Origin: Sphingomonas sp. Ant H11
GTDB taxonomy: Bacteria; Pseudomonadota; Alphaproteobacteria; Sphingomonadales; Sphingomonadaceae
Reading direction: 5' to 3'
Assembly: GCF_000797515.1 (NCBI RefSeq)
Contig: NZ_JSBN01000016.1
Coordinates: 1 to 64,000, forward strand
Length of the DNA: 64,000 nt
The notes beneath the pieces are model-generated. The model was not told the DNA's origin. It saw only the letters and a list, made by a program, of their open reading frames with translations, and did no database searches. Made by a program: the position numbers and the translations under genes. How positions within the stretch are numbered: position 1 is the stretch's first letter; each line of letters begins with the position of its first letter. Of the stretch, positions 37,324 to 46,712 are shown in pieces.

Positions 37324-38220
37324 ATGAGTAGAGCAATGGACGACATATTACTCAAACAAGGCGATCTGTTCCAGCTGGCCAGCCCCCTTTATGGCGATGT
37401 CCAGGGGGAGCGGACCGTCGCGGAGTTCCCGTTCTTCGCTTTGTCGAAGAAGGCCCATATGACGCCGATGGTGTTCGAAAACGGCGATGCCCGGATCGAG
37501 ATCAATCCGAGCAAGACCGGTGTCGCCACCATCTATGACAAGGAAATCCTGCTCTATATCGCCAGTTTGATGGCCGAGCGGATGGAGCGCGGCGAACAGG
37601 TCGACCGCGTGATGAGCTTCACCGCCAACGATTTGTTCCGCGTGACCAGCACCAACGCCTCGGCGCGGTCCTACACGTCGCTCAAGGCGTCGCTCAACCG
37701 CCTGCAGGGTACGCAGATCATCACCAATATCGAAACGGGCGGGGAGGGGTCGGACAGCGCCTTTTCCTGGTTGCTCAAGGCCGACATCAAATACGCCAAG
37801 CTCCCGACGGGCGAGCGCCGCGTGAAGCGGATCGAAGTGATGGTGTGCGACTGGCTGTATCGCGCGATCCTGGCCGATCGCCGGATCGCGGCCTATCATC
37901 TCGACTTCTTCAAGCTCGGGCCGATCGAGCGGCGCCTGTACGAGCTAGCCAAGTTCAATTGCGCCGACGGGGAGGGCTTCGAGGTCGATATGGAGGCGCT
38001 GGCGGCGCGCGTTGGCTGTGCAACCGACAAGCGCGGTCTTGAATATTTCAAGAAACACCTGCGCGAGGTCGCCGAGCAGCAATCGCTGCCCGAATATGGA
38101 CTGACCCTGGTCGAGGAGAAGCAACCGTCGCCAAGGGGAGGGCGCCCGCGGATCCGGACGCTAGTACGGTTTTGCGTCCGGCAGCCACCAAAACTGGCGC
38201 TTAGTGAGCCAAGCAATTGA
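37324..38220 (+). CDS. repA: RepA-type plasmid replication initiator (RPA family)
   Basis: 298 residues from ATG 37324, preceded by GAAGGGG. It belongs to the replication initiator protein A family of alphaproteobacterial plasmids: FPFFALSKKAHMTPMVFENG, then YDKEILLYIASLMAERMERG, and VRFSWLLKAD-like central and winged-helix regions (IERRLYELAKFNCADGEGF). It initiates replication at the adjacent repeats. With parA, parB and a relaxase nearby, this shows that a plasmid replicon is present, either as a plasmid or integrated in the chromosome. Confidence 0.9.
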   Translation: MSRAMDDILLKQGDLFQLASPLYGDVQGERTVAEFPFFALSKKAHMTPMVFENGDARIEINPSKTGVATIYDKEILLYIASLMAERMERGEQVDRVMSFTANDLFRVTSTNASARSYTSLKASLNRLQGTQIITNIETGGEGSDSAFSWLLKADIKYAKLPTGERRVKRIEVMVCDWLYRAILADRRIAAYHLDFFKLGPIERRLYELAKFNCADGEGFEVDMEALAARVGCATDKRGLEYFKKHLREVAEQQSLPEYGLTLVEEKQPSPRGGRPRIRTLVRFCVRQPPKLALSEPSN

Positions 38221-38270
38221 TTTGGTGCCCCTGATAGCTTTGGCGCGACCAATGCCCTGATATAGCCGAC

Positions 38271-38700
38271 CTATGTCGGTCGAGCGATGCCGAGCCGCTT
38301 CATTTCGCGATAGACGGTTGACCGCCCGATCCCAAGCTGGCGCGCTGCTTCGGCTGGCGACACGCTTGCCGCGATAAGTTTGAGGGCCGCGTTTACCTTG
38401 TCGGCGTCGAGCGGCTGCCGTCCCGGCCGTTTCCCCTTCGCCCGCGCGGCAGCGATGCCATCGCGAGTCCGTTCGGAAATCAGCCGACGCTCAAAATGCG
38501 CGATGGCCCCGAAAACATGAAAGATCAGCTCGCCGGCCGCGGACGACGTGTCGATCTTCTCCTCCAGGCTGAGCAGCGCAATGTCACGCTCGCGCAGCAT
38601 GTGTACCGTTGTCAGCAATTCGCCCAGCGAGCGACCGAGACGGTCGAGCCGGACGATCGCCAGCGTGTCTCCCTTTCGCGCGTATTCCAGCAGCTCGGCC
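38271..38700 (-). pseudogene. Serine invertase/resolvase truncated by IS6100
   Basis: Reads KGDTLAIVRLDRLGRSLGEL, then LEEKIDTSSAAGELIFHVFG, AHFERRLISERTRDGIAAAR and a C-terminal helix-turn-helix (SPAEAARQLGIGRSTVYREM). This is a Pin/TnpR-like recombinase. The N-terminus with the catalytic Ser (YARVS) is missing, because the frame runs directly into the IS6100 end at 38701 and the missing part is not on the other side. Confidence 0.88.
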
Positions 38701-39580
38701 GGCTCTGTTGCAAAGATTGGCGGCAGTCAGAGGTAGGCTGTCGCTCTGCGCCGATCAGGCGGCTGCTGCGAAATGGTGGTTGAGCATGCCCATGGCCTCC
38801 GTCAGCGCCGAGGGCCCAATGCCAAAAGCTCTCTCCACAAGGCGCACCTCGCCCCTGATGCCGGGCTGCAGGCACCAGGGGCGAGCCTGTCCTTTGCGCA
38901 GGGCTCGCATGACTTCGAATCCCTTGATCGTGGCATAGGCCGTGGGGATCGATTTGAAACCGCGCACCGGCTTGATCAGTATCTTGAGCTTTCCGTGATC
39001 GGCCTCGATCACGTTATTGAGATACTTCACCTGCCGGTGGGCCGTCTCCCGGTCCAGCTTTCCTTCGCGCTTCAATTCGGTGATCGCTGCACCATAGCTC
39101 GGCGCTTTGTCGGTATTGAGCGTGGCAGGCTTTTCCCAGTGCTTCAGGCCTCGCAGGGCCTTGCCCAGGAACCGCTTCGCTGCCTTGGCGCTGCGGGTCG
39201 GCGACAGGTAGAAATCGATCGTGTCGCCCCGCTTGTCGACTGCCCGGTACAGGTAGGTCCACTTGCCCCGCACCTTGACGTAGGTTTCATCCAGGCGCCA
39301 GCTCGGATCAAAGCCACGCCGCCAGAACCAGCGCAGCCGCTTCTCCATCTCCGGGGCGTAGCACTGGACCCAGCGATAGATCGTCGTATGGTCGACCGAA
39401 ATGCCGCGTTCCGCCAGCATTTCCTCAAGGTCGCGATAGCTGATCGGATAGCGACAATACCAGCGCACCGCCCACAGGATCACATCACCCTGGAAATGGC
39501 GCCACTTGAAATCCGTCATCGTTCCGTCCGTCCAATCTCCGCCAAGCATGCTCAAGCTTCACGATTTTTGCAACAGAGCC
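38701..39580 (-). mobile_element. IS6100
   Basis: 880 bp bounded by perfect 14-bp ends GGCTCTGTTGCAAA, with one transposase gene; size, ends and transposase match IS6100 as I remember it. Flanks GCTCGGCC (left) and GGCGTCGC (right) are not an 8-bp duplication, so neighbouring DNA was deleted or rearranged after insertion. Confidence 0.95.
38755..39519 (-). CDS. tnpA: IS6100 transposase (IS6 family)
   Basis: 254 residues from ATG 39519 (MTDFKWRHFQGDVILWAVRW); an upstream ATG at 39555 also exists. A DDE enzyme with a helix-turn-helix near residues 20-45, then WRLDETYVKVRGKWTYLYRA (first Asp), LNTDKAPSYG (second Asp) and the Glu in NNVIEADHGKLK. Catalyses replicative cointegrate formation. Complete and probably active. 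Confidence 0.95.
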   Translation of the reverse strand: MTDFKWRHFQGDVILWAVRWYCRYPISYRDLEEMLAERGISVDHTTIYRWVQCYAPEMEKRLRWFWRRGFDPSWRLDETYVKVRGKWTYLYRAVDKRGDTIDFYLSPTRSAKAAKRFLGKALRGLKHWEKPATLNTDKAPSYGAAITELKREGKLDRETAHRQVKYLNNVIEADHGKLKILIKPVRGFKSIPTAYATIKGFEVMRALRKGQARPWCLQPGIRGEVRLVERAFGIGPSALTEAMGMLNHHFAAAA

Positions 39581-39757
39581 GGCGTCGCTACCCTTTAGGC
39601 CCGCCGCGCCGGGCCGCAACTCGGCTTCGCCGAGTCCTCCTCTTCGTTCCGGTCCTTCGGATGCACCCCGGCTCTGCCGGCGGGCCTGCCGGTTCGCTCC
39701 CGCCGCCCACCCGCCATTCCGGCGCCGGTTGCGGCGGTTTGAAGAGGAGTGAAGACA

Positions 39758-41494
39758 ATGGAACTCAAGCATATCGACATCGCTAACCTCGCCATTTCCG
39801 GCGTGAACATGCGCGGCAAGGGCAAGGCCGACCTGTCCAACATCCTACCATCCGTGCGGGCGCGCGGGGTGCTGGTGCCGCTGATTGTGCGGCAGAACGG
39901 GACACCCGACACCTATGAGATCGTTGCGGGCAAGCGGCGATATCAGGCTGCGCTGGCGGTGGCGCAGGAAACCGGCGAAGCCGAAGCGCTACCCTGCGCG
40001 GTGATGGAGGCTGGCGACGACGCGGCGGCGCTCGAAGCGTCGCTGATCGAGAATATCGCCCGGCTCGATCCCGATGAAGTGACCCGCTGGGAATGCTTCA
40101 CCCGGCTGGTGCGCGAAGGCCGAACCCCCGAGCATATCGCGACCACTTTCGGCCTCACAGAGTTGCAGGTGAAGCGGACGCTCGCGCTGGGCAATTTGCT
40201 CCCGCGCATCCGCAACCTCTATCGGCGCGGTGAGATCGACCCGGCCACCGTGCGGCATCTGACCCTCGCGACCAAGGCGCAGCAGCAGCAATGGCTGGGA
40301 TTGCTCGACGATCCGAACAGCTATTGTCCAACCGGCCATTCCCTGAAGGCGTGGGTGTTCGGCGGCGTGTCGATCCCGGTCAGCGCTGCGCTGTTCGATA
40401 TCGATGGCTACAGCGGCGGCATCGTCTCCGACCTGTTCGGCGACGACCGCTTTTTCGCCGATGTCGCGGCCTTCTGGACCGTGCAGAACGAAGCGATCGA
40501 AGCCCGCATCGAGACCTACCGCGAGGCCGGGTGGAACGATGTCGTCGTGCTGCCGCAGGGCGAACCGTTCCACAGCTGGGAGCATGAACGCTGCCCGAAG
40601 CGCAAGGGCGGCAAGGTCTATATCGTCACCAGTGCGCGCGGTGACGTTGCCTTCCATGAGGGCTATGTGACCGTCAGGGAGGCGCGCAAGCTCGCCAAGG
40701 GCGAAGCCATCGACACTCCCAAGCGGCCCGAGATCAGCAGCAGCCAACAGGACTACATCGACCTGCACCGTCATGCCGCCGTCAGGGCGCGGATGATCGC
40801 CATGCCCGGCATCTGCCTGCGCGTCGCGGTCGCGCATATGATCGCGGGATCATCGCTGTGGACGGTCAGGATCGAACCGCAGCGTGGCCCCGATGCCATT
40901 GTCGAGAGCGTCGAGAACAGCCTGTCCGAGGCGCGGTTCGATGCCCAGCGGCGCAAGCTCTTGGCGGTGCTGGACTATGACCCCGATAGCCCGACCATCG
41001 CGCGGGGCGGCGGCACGCTGACCGGCCTGCTCGCCAAGCTGTCCACCCTCGACGATGCGACGGTCATGGACATATTGGCGGTTGTGATGGGCGAAACGCT
41101 CGATGCCCGCAGCGAGCTTGTCGACGCGCTAGGGATGCAGCTTGGCATCGACATGGCAGATGTCTGGCAGGCCGATGCTGCCCTGCTCGACGGCATTCGC
41201 GACCGCGAGGCTACCGACGCGATGCTGGCCGAGGTGGCGGGCAAGGAGATTGCCGACGCCAACATCAAGGAAACCGGCAAGGTCAAACGCCAGATCATCC
41301 GCGACTGCCTCGACGGTACCAATGGCCGCACCAAGGTCGAGGGCTGGGTGCCGCGCTGGCTACGGTTCCCGGCGACCAGCTACACAGAACGTCGTGGCGT
41401 CGCGAGCGTCAACCGGACGGCCAGCGCGACCGAGGCAATGACCCAGGCGGGCACAGCCGGGAGCGATGTCGCGCCCATGGCGCAGGCTGCGTGA
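39758..41494 (+). CDS. ParB/RepB/Spo0J-type partition protein
   Basis: 578 residues from ATG 39758, preceded by GAGGAG ten bases upstream; GTG 39749 is too close to that site. The N-terminal ParB nuclease-like/CTPase fold shows VRARGVLVPLIVRQNG, YEIVAGKRRYQAAL and SLIENIARLDPDEVTRWECF. A helix-turn-helix follows (PEHIATTFGLTELQVKRTLALG), then a long C-terminal region typical of sphingomonad plasmid ParB-like proteins. It stands 3 kb from parA, separated by IS6100, so it may be a second partition or regulatory protein rather than the partner of that ParA. 39581-39757 is a GC-rich leader with no gene. Confidence 0.88.
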   Translation: MELKHIDIANLAISGVNMRGKGKADLSNILPSVRARGVLVPLIVRQNGTPDTYEIVAGKRRYQAALAVAQETGEAEALPCAVMEAGDDAAALEASLIENIARLDPDEVTRWECFTRLVREGRTPEHIATTFGLTELQVKRTLALGNLLPRIRNLYRRGEIDPATVRHLTLATKAQQQQWLGLLDDPNSYCPTGHSLKAWVFGGVSIPVSAALFDIDGYSGGIVSDLFGDDRFFADVAAFWTVQNEAIEARIETYREAGWNDVVVLPQGEPFHSWEHERCPKRKGGKVYIVTSARGDVAFHEGYVTVREARKLAKGEAIDTPKRPEISSSQQDYIDLHRHAAVRARMIAMPGICLRVAVAHMIAGSSLWTVRIEPQRGPDAIVESVENSLSEARFDAQRRKLLAVLDYDPDSPTIARGGGTLTGLLAKLSTLDDATVMDILAVVMGETLDARSELVDALGMQLGIDMADVWQADAALLDGIRDREATDAMLAEVAGKEIADANIKETGKVKRQIIRDCLDGTNGRTKVEGWVPRWLRFPATSYTERRGVASVNRTASATEAMTQAGTAGSDVAPMAQAA

Positions 41495-41551
41495 CCTTCA
41501 TTGACCGGCGGTCTGCGGGCCGCCGGTCCCTTGTTGTACGGGAGATATCCC

Positions 41552-41893
41552 ATGACCGACACCCCCGAACCCGACATGACGCAGCGCGCCCGGCGCGCGC
41601 TGGAGCGATCGATCGAGCCGGTCGATCCGATCCCAAGCGGGGCACCTGATCCCGAAATATTGGCGCGACTTGAAGCGGCGTTGCTATCAATGCCCAAGCT
41701 CCGCCGCGAGATATTTCTTGCGGTGCGTCTGGATGCGATGTCCTATGATCAGATCGCCAAAGTAACCGGCCTTTCTGTCAAAGCTGTCGAGCGTCAATTC
41801 GCCAGTGCCCTATGTCACCTTGATTATAATCTGCGACATGGCGAAGCCCCACCGCCCCGGCATTGGTGGCAGAGATGGCGGCAAGGGCGATGA
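41552..41893 (+). CDS. Sigma-factor-region-4-like helix-turn-helix protein
   Basis: 113 residues from ATG 41552 (GGGAGA upstream). The C-terminal half matches ECF sigma region 4: RLEAALLSMPKLRREIFLAV, then MSYDQIAKVTGLSVKAVERQ. There is no region 2, so it cannot be a whole sigma factor. It may be a DNA-binding regulator of plasmid genes. It lies 57 bp after parB on the same strand, probably in the same transcript. Confidence 0.75.
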   Translation: MTDTPEPDMTQRARRALERSIEPVDPIPSGAPDPEILARLEAALLSMPKLRREIFLAVRLDAMSYDQIAKVTGLSVKAVERQFASALCHLDYNLRHGEAPPPRHWWQRWRQGR

Positions 41894-41965
41894 TTTTACC
41901 GCCAATCTTGCCGTCTACGCGCGGCACGGTTGGCGGATGTGTCATGCCGGGTTAGGACTGTTCCC

Positions 41966-42877
41966 ATGAAGACCGGCCTTGATCATCTGCCCGACGGCAA
42001 GCAGCGCGAACTGGCGCATGTGGTCGAGATCGTGCGCGCTGGGTTTGCGCGCGCGACCGCGCAGCGGACCCAGCCGCGCTTCCGCAATGGCAAGCTGCTC
42101 AAGATCATATTGTTCGGTTCATACGCGCGCGGCGACTGGGTCGAGGATCCGGTCGGGCGCTATTTCTCGGACTATGATCTGCTGGTCGTCGTCAATCATG
42201 ACGATCTCACCGACCTCGCCGAATTCTGGGAGAAGACCGAGAGCCAGCTGCTCGCCGACTTGTCGGCGGGCACCGTGCTGCGCACGCCCTTCAGCCTGAT
42301 CTATCACAGTCTCGACGAGGTGAACGAGAAGCTGAGGCTCGGCCGCTACTTCTTCATGGACATCGTGCGCGACGGCATCATGCTGTTCGAGGAGCCGGGC
42401 TATCCCTTCGCCGATCCGCAGCCGCTGTCGGCGGAACAGGCGTTGCGGGAGACGCAGGACTACTTCGATGAGTGGGTCGAAAGCGCTGACGATTTCCTCG
42501 AAAGCGCTACCGATGCGATAGGAAAAGGCAAGGGCAAGCTGGCTGCGTTCCTGCTCCATCAAGCGACTGAGCGCTATTATCACTGCCTTTTTCTGGTCCG
42601 CACATTGTACTCGCCCAAGACCCATAATTTGAACCGGCTGCGCGACCTAGCCGAAGAGCTTGAGCCCTCGCTGAAAGCCGTCTGGCCGCGCGAAACCCGG
42701 TTCGAGAAACGCTGCTATGCGCTGCTGCGCGATGCCTATGTGAAGGCGCGTTACTCACGATCCTACCGCATTACCGCCGAGCAGCTCGACTGGATCGCGG
42801 CCCGCGTGATGCTGCTCCAGACCCTCGTGCGCGAAGCATGTGAAATGCGGATCGAGACCCTCGCCAAGGCGGCCTGA
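41966..42877 (+). CDS. MNT nucleotidyltransferase-HEPN fusion protein
   Basis: 303 residues from ATG 41966. The N-terminal minimal nucleotidyltransferase has the motif LFGSYARGDW, then FSDYDLLVVV (GS...DxD). The C-terminal HEPN domain has FLLHQATERYYHCLFLVRTL and THNLNRLRDLAEELEP. Separate MNT and HEPN pairs act as toxin-antitoxins in which the MNT protein AMPylates the HEPN RNase; this fused form is common on sphingomonad plasmids. The canonical HEPN RX4-6H site is not obvious. A role in plasmid addiction or defence is inferred. Confidence 0.8.
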   Translation: MKTGLDHLPDGKQRELAHVVEIVRAGFARATAQRTQPRFRNGKLLKIILFGSYARGDWVEDPVGRYFSDYDLLVVVNHDDLTDLAEFWEKTESQLLADLSAGTVLRTPFSLIYHSLDEVNEKLRLGRYFFMDIVRDGIMLFEEPGYPFADPQPLSAEQALRETQDYFDEWVESADDFLESATDAIGKGKGKLAAFLLHQATERYYHCLFLVRTLYSPKTHNLNRLRDLAEELEPSLKAVWPRETRFEKRCYALLRDAYVKARYSRSYRITAEQLDWIAARVMLLQTLVREACEMRIETLAKAA

Positions 42878-42910
42878 GATGGATAGCCACTCCGGCGAAA
42901 GGCGACCGCG

Positions 42911-43384
42911 CTAGCGGACAGTACCTTTCTTCTGGCTGGGCTGCCGCTTTCGACGGCGGGACCGTTTGCCAGTATCGCCCGACCACCATCGAATGGGTGC
43001 CTGTCTCGCCCCGAACAGGCGACAAGCTATGTTCTGCGCAAATTGAGCCGCGATTGCAGACAACCACATTGAGGCGACGACAGATACGCCAATGGCCGAA
43101 TACGCCGCGATTTCGACAAGGCCGCTGGTCAACCTCCCTACGATTAACCCGACGCCTGCCGGACCGAGAAGTAGGGGTATCCTTGTCGCAAGGATTGGGA
43201 TGACCACCCAACCGGACCGAGGCCCGTTTGGCAGGGACGCCAAATAGCCTCCGATCAATCCGGTGCCGATGAGACCAGCCGCCCAGCCAATTGCAGCGCG
43301 AACGGCTATTATGTCGGTCGTTAAGCCTGCCACATCGTCCCCCAGGTCAGAGTGCATAGCTTCCATAACGTCCGCAATCCACAC
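42911..43384 (-). CDS. Small membrane protein downstream of an SOS box (function unknown)
   Basis: 157 residues from GTG 43384, four bases after the stop of the preceding gene; ATG 43366 is an alternative. Three or four hydrophobic segments (IGWAAGLIGTGLIGGYLASL, LLLGPAGVGLIVG, IGVSVVASMWLSAIAA) and a basic tail (KRSRRRKRQPSQKKG). Family not recognised. Its close spacing to the 43389 gene implies shared LexA control. Confidence 0.6.
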   Translation of the reverse strand: MWIADVMEAMHSDLGDDVAGLTTDIIAVRAAIGWAAGLIGTGLIGGYLASLPNGPRSGWVVIPILATRIPLLLGPAGVGLIVGRLTSGLVEIAAYSAIGVSVVASMWLSAIAAQFAQNIACRLFGARQAPIRWWSGDTGKRSRRRKRQPSQKKGTVR

Positions 43385-43388
43385 GAAT

Positions 43389-43787
43389 TCAGGCGTGAGT
43401 TACGACGCCGACCGCCTGTATGACACTGATATCGAGCACCAGTTGTCGCATATCTTGCGCGTCACCAGCATCGATCGGGCATAGCGTATCGCTGCCGCAT
43501 GCGAGCGTAATCCAGTCGATCCGCCAGCCAATGTCGAGCCGATCGCCATCATCGGCGCGCATGATTTTGATGATGGCGGCACCTTCCGCGCCGATGGAAA
43601 ACCGGCAGCAATCGCTGCTGACATCATAGCCGCCGCGGATCAGACTGCCGTCGGAAATCGCCAGCGAAAAGCCTTCGGTTTTGGCCCGCGTGGGCAGGTG
43701 GAGCAGCGTTTCGACATCACCAGTCAGCCTCAGTTGATGGCCATCGCTTGCTTCGATTTGGACGCCCACTGGCCTGTTTCTCATCAT
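43389..43787 (-). CDS. Hypothetical protein, probably LexA-regulated
   Basis: 132 residues from ATG 43787 (a second ATG follows immediately). The reading frame extends to 43880, but that part covers the SOS box and promoter. The predicted protein is beta-rich (GVQIEASDGHQLRLTGDVET, RIDWITLACG), with no signal peptide or known motif. An alphaproteobacterial SOS box lies 24 bp upstream, so it should be induced by DNA damage together with the membrane protein behind it. Confidence 0.55.
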   Translation of the reverse strand: MMRNRPVGVQIEASDGHQLRLTGDVETLLHLPTRAKTEGFSLAISDGSLIRGGYDVSSDCCRFSIGAEGAAIIKIMRADDGDRLDIGWRIDWITLACGSDTLCPIDAGDAQDMRQLVLDISVIQAVGVVTHA

Positions 43788-43810
43788 AATTTGGCAGGGC
43801 AGCAAGTATA

Positions 43811-43825
43811 GAACAAACATAGAAC
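43811..43825 (-). promoter_or_regulatory. LexA operator (SOS box, GTTC-N7-GTTC)
   Basis: Plus strand GAACAAACATAGAAC, i.e. GTTC-TATGTTT-GTTC in the direction of the 43389-43787 gene. This exactly fits the direct-repeat SOS box of Alphaproteobacteria. It lies 24 bp before the gene start and 258 bp before the divergent relaxase. Confidence 0.8.
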
Positions 43826-44083
43826 ATTTTGCAAGAAGAGGGTCAAAAGGCGATGGCAAGATTGAAAGCTGTGCCTCCATGAGGCCCAGAATGTGGCGTC
43901 TGCACGTCGTTTAAGGGGGAGGCATAAGCCGGGGCTGTCCCGATAATTGCCTCCACCCCCGTGCCATGCCGGCCAGGAATGGCGCAGTTCCGGGGGCTGC
44001 GACGGTGCCGTCTTTGGAGCACCTTGAACGGTAGCGCGATCATACCTTCATCGCGGTGGTTCTGCCGTGATGAGGTTCCAGTG

Positions 44084-46014
44084 ATGCCCGATGATCCGTT
44101 CGAACTCTGGCTTGGCCGTTTGGGAAATGACCGTCCGTTCGCACACCGCATGCGCGGCGCCGTCAACCGCGCGGGCGGCACGGTGGCGCGGAAGGCAAGC
44201 AGCTTTACCGGTGTGCGGATCGGGCGCGGTTCTGGGGTGGGGCGGATACTCGCCTCGCGCGGCGGCTGGACGGGCCGCCGCGTCGTGGTCAAGGCCCGGA
44301 TCGTAAAGCTGGGCGGCAAGGGCCAGGCGCCGCGATCGCCCATCTGCGCTATCTCCAACGCGATGGCACCACGCGCGAGGGCGAGCGCGGCCTGCTCTAT
44401 GGGCGGGCCGATGAGGCCATCGATGGCAAGGTCTTTCTCGAACGCGGCAGCGGTGATCGCCACCAGTTTCGCTTCATCGTCGCGCCCGAGGATGGCGCCG
44501 AATATGAGGATCTGAAGCCACTGGTGCGCCGATGGATGGCGCAGGTCGAGCAGGACCTGGGAACGAAGCTCGACTGGGTGGCGGTCGATCACTTCAACAC
44601 GGGGCATCCGCACAGCCATGTCATCGTTCGGGGCAAGGACGATCGCGGCAAGGACCTGATCATCGCTCGCGAATATATGACCCAGGGTTTGCGCGCCCGC
44701 GCTGCCGAACTGGTCGACCTCGATCTGGGGCCGCGAAGTCCACAGGAAATCATGCGCGCCAATTTGCGCGAGGTCGAACAGGAGCGCTTCACCGGGATCG
44801 ACCGGCGTCTGTTGCAGGCTGTCGGCGAGGACGGGCTGGTCCGTCCCGCTCATCACGAGGGCGTCGAGCAATCGCTACGCGCCGGGCGGCTCCAGACGCT
44901 CGGACGGATGGGGCTGGCGCGCGAGGAAGGACGGGGAAGCTGGCGGCTTGATGTCGACCTCGAACAGACGCTGCGCGCGATGGGCGAGCGCGGCGACATC
45001 ATCCGGACGATGCAGCGCGCCATGATCGAGCGGGCGCCCGAGCGATCACCGGCCGATTACACCATCTATGATCCGGACGAAGGCGGAACCGCCCCGATCA
45101 TCGGCAAAGTGGTCGCGCGGGGCCTCGCCGACGAAATTGCCGACCGTCATTACCTGATCGTCGATGGCGCCGATGGTCTCAGCCATTATGTCGATATTGG
45201 GATCGATGCTTCGGCCACCAGTGCACGAGAACTCGTCAGGATTGCGCCCGCCGCCGTGACGGTGCGGCCGGTCGATCGCACGGTCGCCGAGATCGCCGCC
45301 GCGCATGGCGGCAGCTACAGCGTCGACCTGCATCTCCAACATGACCCTGAGGCCTTTGCCGAGACGCATGTCCGCCGGCTCGAAGCGTTCCGCCGAAGTA
45401 CGGGGGACGTCGAGCGGCGGTCCGACGGAAGCTGGGCCATCGCACCCGATCATCTGGCTCGGGTGGAAGCCTGGGAGCGCGGCAAACTGCGCGATCAGCC
45501 GGTCACGATCGAGACGCTGTCCACCATGCCGGTCGAGCAGCTTGCCCGGCATGATGGCGTGACCTGGCTCGATCGGGAACTGACCGCCCCGAACCCGACA
45601 TCGACGGGGAGAGGTTTTGGCGCCGAGCTACGCAAGGCGCTCGACCTTCGCCGGCAATGGCTGGTCGAGCAGCAACTGGCCGATGGGGATGGCGAGAATA
45701 TCCGCGTGCGCGCCAATCTCCTCGCGACACTCCGCCAGCGCGAACTGCGCCGGGTTGCGGGGCAACTGAGCGAGGAGCTAGGCATTCCCTTCGCGGAGAC
45801 GAAACACGGCCAGCCGATCGAGGGCATCTGTCGCCGGCTGGTTCAGATCGGCGACGGGAAATATGCGCTCATCGAGAAAGCCCGCGACTTCACGCTCGTC
45901 CCCTGGCGACCGGTACTTGAGAAGGCGATCGGCAAACAGGTATCGGGCATCATGCGCGAGACCGGCGGAATCAGCTGGACGATCGGGCGCAGCCGGGGGC
46001 TGGGCATCTCCTGA
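44084..46014 (+). CDS. Relaxase of VirD2-like/DUF3363 type (frameshifted in this sequence)
   Basis: Start ATG 44084 (MPDDPFELWLGRLG). The relaxase core has AHLRYLQRDGTTREGERG, HQFRFIVAPEDGAEYEDL and the metal-binding histidines in VAVDHFNTGHPHSHVIVRG. The C-terminal two thirds is DUF3363. The frame breaks near 44330: GKGQA continues as AAIAHLRYLQRDG only if one G is added (GCGCCGCG to GCGGCCGCG), giving 643 residues. It nicks oriT and pilots the strand for mobilisation. No type IV secretion genes are in the window, so it may depend on a helper. The intergenic region 43826-44083 could contain oriT. Confidence 0.85.
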
Positions 46015-46086
46015 TTGCCCGCACCGAGCCCAACAGCGCCCATCAGCACCATCATCAGGGATGGCAGCGGCGGCTATTGTAGTCCG

Positions 46087-46518
46087 ATGCAGACCAGCAA
46101 GATCCGCCACCAATTCTATCTGCCCGACGATCTGTCGCGGGCGCTGGACGACCTCGCGTCGAAGCCCGGCGCGTCGAAGACGGCAATCCTCACCGATGCC
46201 TTGCGTGCCTGGATGGAGCGCAAGGCGGGCAACGAGATCGACGAACGCTTCGGGCCGCGGCTGGACCGGCAGCAGCGTATAGCCCAGCGCAGCGAAGCCA
46301 TGCTGGGCGCCATCGCCGAAATGCTCGACCTGTTCGTGGCGCATCAGCTCACGCTCACCGCCCACCAACCGCCGTTCGATACCGAGACCGGGCAGCTCGG
46401 CCGCCAGCGTTACCAGCAGTTCATCGATCAGGTCGCGCGCCGGCTTGCGAGCAACCGCGGCATGCCGAGACTGGTCGCGGCAATCGATGGCAGCAGCGGC
46501 AGGAAGGACGAAATATGA
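46087..46518 (+). CDS. Ribbon-helix-helix (CopG-type) protein
   Basis: 143 residues from ATG 46087. The N-terminal RHH domain reads KIRHQFYLPDDLSRALDDLA then KTAILTDALRAWMERKAG; the rest is a helical extension. Such proteins follow relaxase genes in sphingomonad mobilisation loci and act as oriT accessory or repressor proteins. It overlaps the next start by four bases (ATGA). Confidence 0.8.
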   Translation: MQTSKIRHQFYLPDDLSRALDDLASKPGASKTAILTDALRAWMERKAGNEIDERFGPRLDRQQRIAQRSEAMLGAIAEMLDLFVAHQLTLTAHQPPFDTETGQLGRQRYQQFIDQVARRLASNRGMPRLVAAIDGSSGRKDEI

Positions 46519-46712
46519 CCGATACCCAGCTTCAGCCCATCGCTGTCAGGATCAAGGAAGCCTGCCGGCTTACCGGCATCGGTCGCTCAAAGCTCTACGA
46601 ACTGATCTCCGACGGGCATATTGAGATCGTCAAGGTAGGGGTCATGACGCTGGTGCCGGTCGAAAGCCTACGTGGGCTCATTGATCGCGGCAGGCAGGGG
46701 GAGTTGAAGTGA
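46515..46712 (+). CDS. AlpA/excisionase-like helix-turn-helix protein
   Basis: 65 residues. A MerR-type DNA-binding fold of the excisionase family: RIKEACRLTGIGRSKLYELI, then GHIEIVKVGVMTLVPVESLR. It could regulate transfer or direct excision of the element. It is coupled to the RHH gene before it and to a short frame after it (TGA overlapped by GTGA). Confidence 0.82.
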   Translation: MTDTQLQPIAVRIKEACRLTGIGRSKLYELISDGHIEIVKVGVMTLVPVESLRGLIDRGRQGELK

